In this document: in pieces, positions 57,702 through 64,000 of the stretch
Numbering within the stretch: the stretch's first letter is position 1
Layout: each line of letters opens with the position of its first letter
NCBI RefSeq assembly: GCF_901709675.1
Contig: NC_051103.1
Coordinates: 4,263,501 to 4,327,500 of the forward strand
Length of the DNA stretch: 64,000 nt
Reading direction: 5' to 3'
Source of the DNA: Syngnathus acus
Taxonomy: Eukaryota; Chordata; Actinopteri; Syngnathiformes; Syngnathidae
The notes under the pieces: model-generated
What the model saw: only the letters and a program-made list of their open reading frames with translations
Databases searched by the model: none
Told to the model about the DNA's origin: nothing
Translations under genes and position numbers: made by a program

Positions 57702-60162
57702 TCATTCTTGGTGGTTTGTCTGCCAAATGAAGCTCAACACGGTTAAAAACAAAGACACAGCAGTGATGTAGATGATGAAAAAGATTCTGTTGATTTTCAA
57801 GGTGAGTCTGGTCCAGTAGCCGGGCTTGTCCTCTTTTTCCTTCCTGCTCTCGAGAAGCAGCGTGAGGGCCTTCATCAAGTCCCTCGTCTCGTTGGAGAGT
57901 CCCTCCAGAGAGTCAGACTCGGTCAGACGGCCATCCTGCAATGGATTTTTTGGGTTATTGTGAATATCTGACTGATAAAGAACATTTTGCAGAGTTATAG
58001 AAACCTTGATCATTTCAGGTGGATTTTCATCCGTGGGCCCTTTACAGATGCATGCACAACTTCGGTTTTTCTTTGCTGCAAACAAACAAAATGAGATGAA
58101 TCAGAATACCATGGACCATATTATTGGAAAATCAATTTTCGAAACACGAAACAAAAAGCCTTGTTCACCAGTAGCATTTTGATCCACGCTGACAGTGACA
58201 TCCTCCCCGCCATTATCTTTTTCCATCAGGTACATGGCAAAAATGGTCTCCAGCAGGCTGACCAGCATCAACGCAAAGATACCGATGCAGTAGACGGCTG
58301 AAGGCAGCGGACGTACGACGTCAATGAATATGAAAAGCGAGTCATTTTATGTTTCATTTCACATTTGGCTGACCTATGAGAGGGATTCTGTTGGATGAGC
58401 AGGGGAGGATCTCGTTGAGAATGAGCTGCATGACAGTGACGGCTAGCAGCACGGTCACCTTGAAGCTCAGCTTCTCGCCGCCCCTATCTGAGATGAAGAA
58501 TGAGGCCAAGTCCAGGGCCAGGAAGAAGAGGACAGGCAACAGGAAGTTGATGATGTACAACACCGGCCTCCTCTTCATGTTGATCTGTGACATCCCATTG
58601 GTGGTAAGGAAAAGTGATCCTCAAAGTGTATTTGTGACAAACTACTCACAGTATAAACAATCATGTCTTGCTGGATGCCGAACTCGCTGCTGGTCTTGTT
58701 GACAACGGTCATGCTGACAAAGAGCCACTCGTTCTGCGTGCGCATTACCTCCCGTGACCACTGGGTGGCCTCGGCGGAGCTGAGCGAATGAAGCAGCTGG
58801 AGTTCCTGCACTGAGAGGTATCAGCAATACTCGAGTATTTATTTTTCTGAAGTTTTTTTTTACATTCACACAAAACGGATTTAGATTTGCCATGTACAAT
58901 ATGTAACATTTTGGTGAGCCTTACATGAGTGGATCACAGACTTGAAGGTGAGGTTGCAGCTCTGCCGGTCAAAGGGGAACTGGTAGATGTGCAACTTGCA
59001 CGTGCTGAGCAGTACTTGGTCGTTTTGCACGTGCACGCGGCCATTGTTGAAGATGGTGAGGTGAGGGCTCGGGGGGGCCTTGTCCTTCTCGATCCTGCAT
59101 GGCAACACCACGCTGCAGATGTCAGGCATCAGAATTTTATCCAATTTTAGTTGAGGTTTAGGGTGGTTGGGTTACTGGGTTAGATTAGCATTTTAAGATT
59201 AGAATGTGAAGATGTTGGTTGGAACTGTGTTGTACTTACATTTCTTCAATGGTCAGATCTGGTTTCCAAAACAATTCGGTAGGGACAGAGATGTTCTTAA
59301 TCCCGCAAAACTGCTCGGGATCCCAAGAGATGTGATCATTGTGCCAGCTCTGTGCAAGAAACACAATTAGAATAATTACCCCAAAAAAGTCTGGCAATTT
59401 TTAAATCAACTTGAAAAAAATGTTTTGAAAGAACCGTGAAAATCCAAACATAGGGAATGAAGGTCTGGTCAATTTCCCTCTGTTGACAGACAAAAAAACC
59501 AAAAAAAAAACCATTAACAATTGCATTCAAGAAAGGATAACCTACCCCCAATCTGCCAACCAAAAAAGCATTCCTGGGTTTTTCCAGCCTTGGTTAATTA
59601 TTCATCCAATATGATGGAAGCCACTTATTACAGTTTAGAAAGCCATCAAGCAGCATCAGTGTCTGACTGATTAACCACAAAAGGATTTATGATGTCACCT
59701 GGCAACCACTGACTTAATTTACTGCATTTATCATTTAGCGAATAGCATCCCTTCCTCATATATACATATATTGCCATTTTTAACACTGGTCAATAATTTG
59801 TAAAAATAACATATATATATATATATATATACAAATAAATACATTTCTAGAGACAAGTCAAGAAAAAGAAACTAACCACGTCTAGAATGGCGTATAGAAT
59901 AAGCTCCAGCGAAACTACAGTCGGCTTTTGTAGTCTTTGACCGGCCTCGTCATGTAGTACAAAGTCCTTTGTGTGGTCAAGTTGAGATGATTCAACACTT
60001 CGTGGTAAGAACACACTTGCTCCGAGGATTCCACTCCTGTATAGCATGTCAACATTTTGGCTAAATATATTCCAACAACAATAGAATAAAAATAAAAAGC
60101 ATCATAAGCTCACCTGTGAGGAAGAGCATGAAAAAGAAGAAGAGTCCAGAAGCTGGCATCAT
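57702..60162 (-). CDS. 5-hydroxytryptamine receptor 3-like Cys-loop channel subunit (one-base frameshift in exon 2)
   Basis: A pentameric ligand-gated cation channel subunit of the 5-HT3 group, for which teleosts have many copies. Ten exons read downward: 60114-60162, 59877-60036, 59435-59479, 59240-59349, 58925-59094, 58650-58810, 58374-58584, 58169-58297, 58005-58075 and 57702-57935, totalling 1340 nt. A signal peptide (MMPASGLFFFFMLFLTG) is followed by the ligand-binding domain, with WKPDLTIEEM and the Cys-loop CKLHIYQFPFDRQSC (13 residues between cysteines). TM1 is YIINFLLPVLFFLALDL, TM2 GGEKLSFKVTVLLAV, TM3 VYCIGIFALMLVSLLETIF and TM4 near the end. The cytoplasmic loop contains a Cys-rich stretch. 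Exon 2 is 160 nt, one base short of keeping frame, so the frame meets TAG at 59915-59917. All other exons join cleanly. This may be an assembly error, a null allele or a recent pseudogene. Confidence 0.8.
59811..59831 (+). repeat. (AT)n microsatellite
   Basis: About ten AT units in the intron just downstream (in gene direction) of exon 2 of the 5-HT3-like gene. Confidence 0.85.
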
Positions 60163-62191
60163 GATGTAGTGATTTGTGAGAATGTTCTCTTTGGTTGGTG
60201 TGGACTTAGGAGAAAAAAAAGAAAAATGGGCTGGACCACATTTAATTCCCACATGTCCAAATTGGAAATGCAATCATTCGTGGCGCCAGTAGATGCTCAT
60301 TGCCTTCTCATTAATGGTCATATCCGTCCCTCTCTGTCTGACTGACCACTTTAATGCTTGAATATCACAGTTTGATAAAAAAAAATTATAATTGTATTTT
60401 ATTGTGGTCAATGCAAGACTGGCCGTGTTGTTTTGGCAATCAAACATAAGGAAGGATGCAACTTTTTGAAATTAGAGGCAGTGTTACAAATGTTATTTTT
60501 TAATATGATCAATTATATAATTCTTAATTAATCATAATCTTCATCGATAATTATGGCCCATCATAAAATGAACATACAACCGTTGCTTTCTGTCGGCGTA
60601 AATCAGGTTTGAAGGACTTGAAGTTCAATTTATGTTTTATTCGTTTTTAGAAATTTAGTTTGAAACATACTGTGTCGCCGTCTTGTGGCCACAAGCGGAA
60701 TTACGCAAACACGGAATTACAATGCAGGGTGGATTACTGTATTGTAAATCATAGATCCTCACTGAAATCAATTATGCACAACAGAATCTGTGCATTTGAT
60801 GGGAACCTTGCACTTGAACCGGCACAGCATTACTATAATAGAAACATCACAACTAAAATATGAAAATGATAACAATAATACTTTCAAACTCGATTGGTCA
60901 GTTGCAAAAAAAAAAAAAAAAAAAGAAACCAACAACTTTATTTTCCGTTTCACGTTCACGCCGACAATCCTACAAACAATTCGGATTCACGACACATTCA
61001 GACTGTGACCGATCATGTGACAGCTCGGGAAATTGAGGGCCACTTGACACCTAAAAAGACGCGAGACCAGCCACCTGGATGTATCATGCTTCAACTTCAG
61101 CCTCATGCAACGTTACGTCGCCTAGGAAACGGCTAATAGTGCATTAATATCCCTTTACAACCAGCTACAGTACGTGAGTTAAGTGTTGAGCATGTGTAAA
61201 CCTTTACAAATGTTTCATAGTTAAATCCACATTCTAATCAACAACACAGTGCTTTGCAGCGGATAAAAACACAAATCAACATTGAGAAGAGGTTAACTAA
61301 AAAAATACAAGAGCAAAAAAAAAAAAAAACTAATTTAGCAGTTCAGTGCAAACTGATGAGAAGATGAAGCCTTTTATTATTGCTGGGTGGTGGCTTCAAG
61401 AGTTGCACTGCAACAATACTGACATGCTAATACGGCTGGGTGGGCGGGGCTTAATTCCAGTTCATTGATGTAGCCAGGGATGGGCATAATCATCACTATC
61501 CAAATGTTAAATGTTTCAGTCTATATATTTTTATTTGATATAATTTGCTTTTCTCCAATATCTCCAAAAGGAAGCTGAATGGCAAAATCATCAGGTTTTC
61601 AATCAGGTTTCATCTTGCAAGAGTCCAAATACCAGTTTTAATTTGACTTTAGTGGTCAATTACTTCTTGTTAGAGAAGAGCAAATTGTACAAAAACATTA
61701 AAATTGTCACAGTTCAACCCAAATTCACCTTGAGAGATTATATTGCATTTTAGATTCATCCTAAAATGTATCAATTAGTTTTTAGGAGTAGTGTATATCA
61801 ATGAATTGATTATTTGCATGCTAATTTCCCACATAATGAAGGAAAACGATGCCCATCCGACCCTTCTGGGTTCCTACATCCGTTTAATGTTCAGGTCCAT
61901 GTCTGCTTTTGTTTCACATTCAGCAGAAATCGTCTAGAGAGGAGCAGCACTGAAATCGCCCACCTGACATTGTAATTGATCACAGTAACCCCTGACTGAT
62001 TTAGCTGGTGGTGGTGGAGTAGCAGCAACTTCTACATAAAGTCACAACATGAAACTGTCACAGGTAAGTTAGATCTATGAGTAATAAATAACAACAGACC
62101 GGGGGGGAAAAAAATATTTTGAAAAGTGCTCAGATAACGCCTCATTGGAGAAGAACCTGGAGGTGGTGGTGGTGGTGGTGGAATTCCCTGC
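60163..62191. other. Gene-free interval between the 5-HT3-like gene and rnf157
   Basis: AT-rich and non-coding, with A-runs at about 60905-60923 and 61315-61329 and a (GGT)n repeat at 62162-62181. The part near 60163 is receptor promoter. The part near 62000 is probably rnf157 3' UTR. Nothing else is recognised. Confidence 0.45.
62162..62181 (+). repeat. (GGT)6 microsatellite
   Basis: GGT units, read as (ACC)n on the - strand, in or near the presumed rnf157 3' region. Confidence 0.85.
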
Positions 62192-62593
62192 TCAGCCGTT
62201 ATCCAGTAATGAAGCACTGAGTAGGAAGTGCAAGTAGTAGTCGTAGTAGTTGTGTTTAGGTGTGTGTGTGTATGAGCGCGCTACACAATGAGGGGTCCAC
62301 GGCGGGGGTGTTTTGGGGCTCTGGCCCTCCCGGTTCTCCACCCCTTGTTCCTCCCGGTTGCTGGTGGAGTCCAAAACGGGCCTGTAGCCGCCATGATACA
62401 TCAACCTGAACGAGAGATGGACAAATGGAAAAGACGATGCTGTTTAAGTTAAGAGAAAATAAATGCACAATTAAGTTAAGCTAAGACCCAAAATTAAAAA
62501 AATAAAATAATATTGAAGAGCAGTTGTCAGATCTCGAGTCTTAGCCAACACTGCATACCTAGTCCTCAATATGTACTGGGCACGACTCCTCAT
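62192..62593 (-). other. rnf157: Candidate terminal coding exons of rnf157
   Basis: A 35-nt exon (62559-62593) bounded by AG and GT reads MRSRAQYILRT plus two bases. It joins in frame to an exon starting at 62406 that reads LMYHGGYRPVLDSTSNREEQ onward to a stop at 62192-62194. However, the last firm exon (ending at 63048) is in the wrong phase to join the 35-nt exon directly. Either an exon between 62600 and 63040 is missed, or one of these pieces is not used. Confidence 0.3.
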
Positions 62594-63047
62594 CTTTCCA
62601 TCCAAAAGAAGGCGAGAGAAGGGGAAGAAAGGGAAGGGAGGAGGAGAATACGGGATGGGAGGAATTCACAGGAAGAAGGGAGAGATAACAGAAGACGTTT
62701 TACGACACAAAGAGAGAGACGACATTTGAGCTAAAAAAAAAAACGCAACACATGGGGAAGGAAAATGGCTTTGTGAAGAAGATGGCGGACGTCAAGGCGA
62801 ATGTTCATACAAAGCAAATGAACACACTTGACGGAGAACATGCATGGATGAAGCACACATGAACACAAACACATCAGGGCTTAAGGATGGAGGGAGCGCG
62901 CAGTTACTTGGTATCAACAAGCAATAAAGCAGCAAAGGAAAGAACTGACTAATAGGAGCCTGCGTTAGCCTCTGCCGCCATTCTTTCTCCCTTGTGTTAG
63001 CCTAGCAAGCTAACTTCGAGCATCGCTTCTGGTCGGCGTCCACTCAC

Positions 63048-63910
63048 CGGCAAATCGGCCGTCAGGAGCCTGCTCATTGTCCAAGCCCAAAGAGGGCGTG
63101 TCACACAGGGCCACGCCCTGATTGTTATTGGCCAACTCGGGACACCTGCTCCGCCCACCTGCAAGCGAGGGCATAGGTCAAACAAGAGCAGCCAAGCACA
63201 GCGGGCGGGGCACGGGGGACAGGCGGGAAGGGAGCTGGTCGGCCATGCGAGAATGAAGCATTGCTGAATGTGTTGCGCTTCGTGGTGTTTTGTTTTTTGC
63301 AATGTGCACTACCGCCACCAACAGGATTGGAGCGGAACAGCATTGACCGCGGCTTTATTTTTTGTTTTTTGTACAATGTGTCAATGTGTACCTTTGCCAT
63401 TGGATGGCGAGGAGCGGTCCTCTTCTGTGACATCATTTCCCTAAGAAAACAAAGAGCTCAAATAAAAAGTTTCCATGAAGTACTCATGCGAGTCATTGTA
63501 GGCCAGTCACCTCAGAGTCCTGCTCATCGACAGCCACGGATAATTCAATCTGTGGACTCCTTGGAAAAGGGAGAGGATCAAAAGTCAGTGAAAACAAAAT
63601 GACTATAGAGGTCAAAGGTCTTCTTTTTTTTTTTTTAACTTGGGCTGGCAGTGAATGAGTTTTTAATCGGTATCAGAAATTGAAATTTTTACCCCTTCCA
63701 GCTGCGAGGGTCCTCGGCTCTCCATGCGGGTGTCCCGGTTCTCCTCGCCCTGGGCGTCAAGCCCCTCCTGGCCCCCCCCGGGCTCGCCGTCCGCCCCAGC
63801 CAGGTAGGACCCTGACATGGAGGACATGGTGTCAGTGCTGATGTGGGAGTGCTGCGAGTGGGACGAGGCCATGGACATCACTGACTGGGCCAGGCTGCTG
63901 CTCACTGGGT
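63048..63910 (-). CDS. rnf157: RING finger protein 157, C-terminal exons (partial)
   Basis: Mahogunin-like E3 ubiquitin ligase expressed in neurons. The RING and upstream exons lie beyond the right edge. Four exons join in frame reading downward: 63693-63910, 63511-63549, 63392-63440 and 63048-63158. The first begins (G)DPVSSSLAQSVMSMASSHSQ, followed by HSHISTDTMSSMSGSYL. This matches, as I remember it, the Ser-rich C-terminal segment of human RNF157. The next exons read IELSVAVDEQDSE and GNDVTEEDRSSPSNGK (human EQDAEGNDVIEEEDGSP), then NNNQGVALCDTPSLGLDNEQ. The region is acidic, Ser-rich and probably disordered. The sequence from 63911 to the window end is mostly intron, and I could not fix the previous exon. 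The true C-terminus is uncertain. Confidence 0.75.
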
Positions 63911-64000
63911 CTGGCAGACACACGGAGACACACATCACGGTCCGACGCCATCTTTGAAAAATCCTCCCATCGGATCCGCTCAATGCCGCAATGGCACCGT

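Noticed and set aside
63911-64000. Open frame continuing upstream of the rnf157 exon (FQRWRRT segment)
   Set aside because: A clear CAG acceptor at 63911 separates it, its phase does not join the exon, and it resembles no RNF157 sequence.
1-64000. CRISPR arrays, bacterial operons, rRNA, tRNA genes and viral remnants
   Set aside because: No direct-repeat/spacer array, rRNA-like block, tRNA cloverleaf or viral reading frame was recognised on either strand by eye. A tRNAscan or repeat-library run could still find small degraded copies.

Overview
The window is nuclear DNA of a bony fish, most likely a compact-genome percomorph teleost. Genes are split by short GT-AG introns, upstream regions are CpG-rich, poly(A) signals and simple repeats are common, and every recognisable protein is a vertebrate protein with fish-like divergence. 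The species cannot be named from the sequence alone.

Layout, left to right. 1-4113 (-): rgs9, cut off at the left edge. 4920-8767 (+): gna13, head-to-head with rgs9. 10596-12373 (+): a gene like C17orf80/MTNAP1 whose C-terminus is an ATP-synthase subunit f (ATP5MF) type domain. 14780-17639 (-): bicral, a short GLTSCR1-family subunit of the ncBAF chromatin remodeller. 20810-21826 (+): intronless tbcc. 22685-25360 (+): prph2. 29667-39480 (+): qki, with both the QKI-6 and QKI-5 C-terminal exons. About 41-45 kb is gene-free. 45190-46333 (+): timm23. 46558-47835 (-): a secreted elastase/chymotrypsin-like protease. 49347-51056 (-): gprin2, head-to-head with syt15 at 51654-53362 (+). 53718-55074 (+): nat9, tail-to-tail with lrrc59 at 55305-57075 (-). 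57702-60162 (-): a 5-HT3-like Cys-loop receptor subunit with a one-base frameshift. 63048-63910 (-): the C-terminal exons of rnf157, cut off at the right edge.

The genes do not form one pathway. From remembered human map positions, the window joins blocks that lie apart in human: 17q24-25 (RGS9, GNA13, C17orf80), 6p21/6q26 (BICRAL, TBCC, PRPH2, QKI), 10q11 (TIMM23, GPRIN2, SYT15) and 17q again (NAT9, LRRC59, RNF157). Two genes, rgs9 and prph2, act in photoreceptor outer segments.

Between genes the clearest structures are a 549-bp piggyBac-type MITE with intact TTAA duplications inside qki, a roughly 718-bp element with inverted ends and an internal tandem dimer after bicral, a 60-nt hairpin in the gna13 3' region, and a cluster of YY1-like motifs upstream of bicral/tbcc. 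I recognised no CRISPR array, rRNA, tRNA or viral gene.
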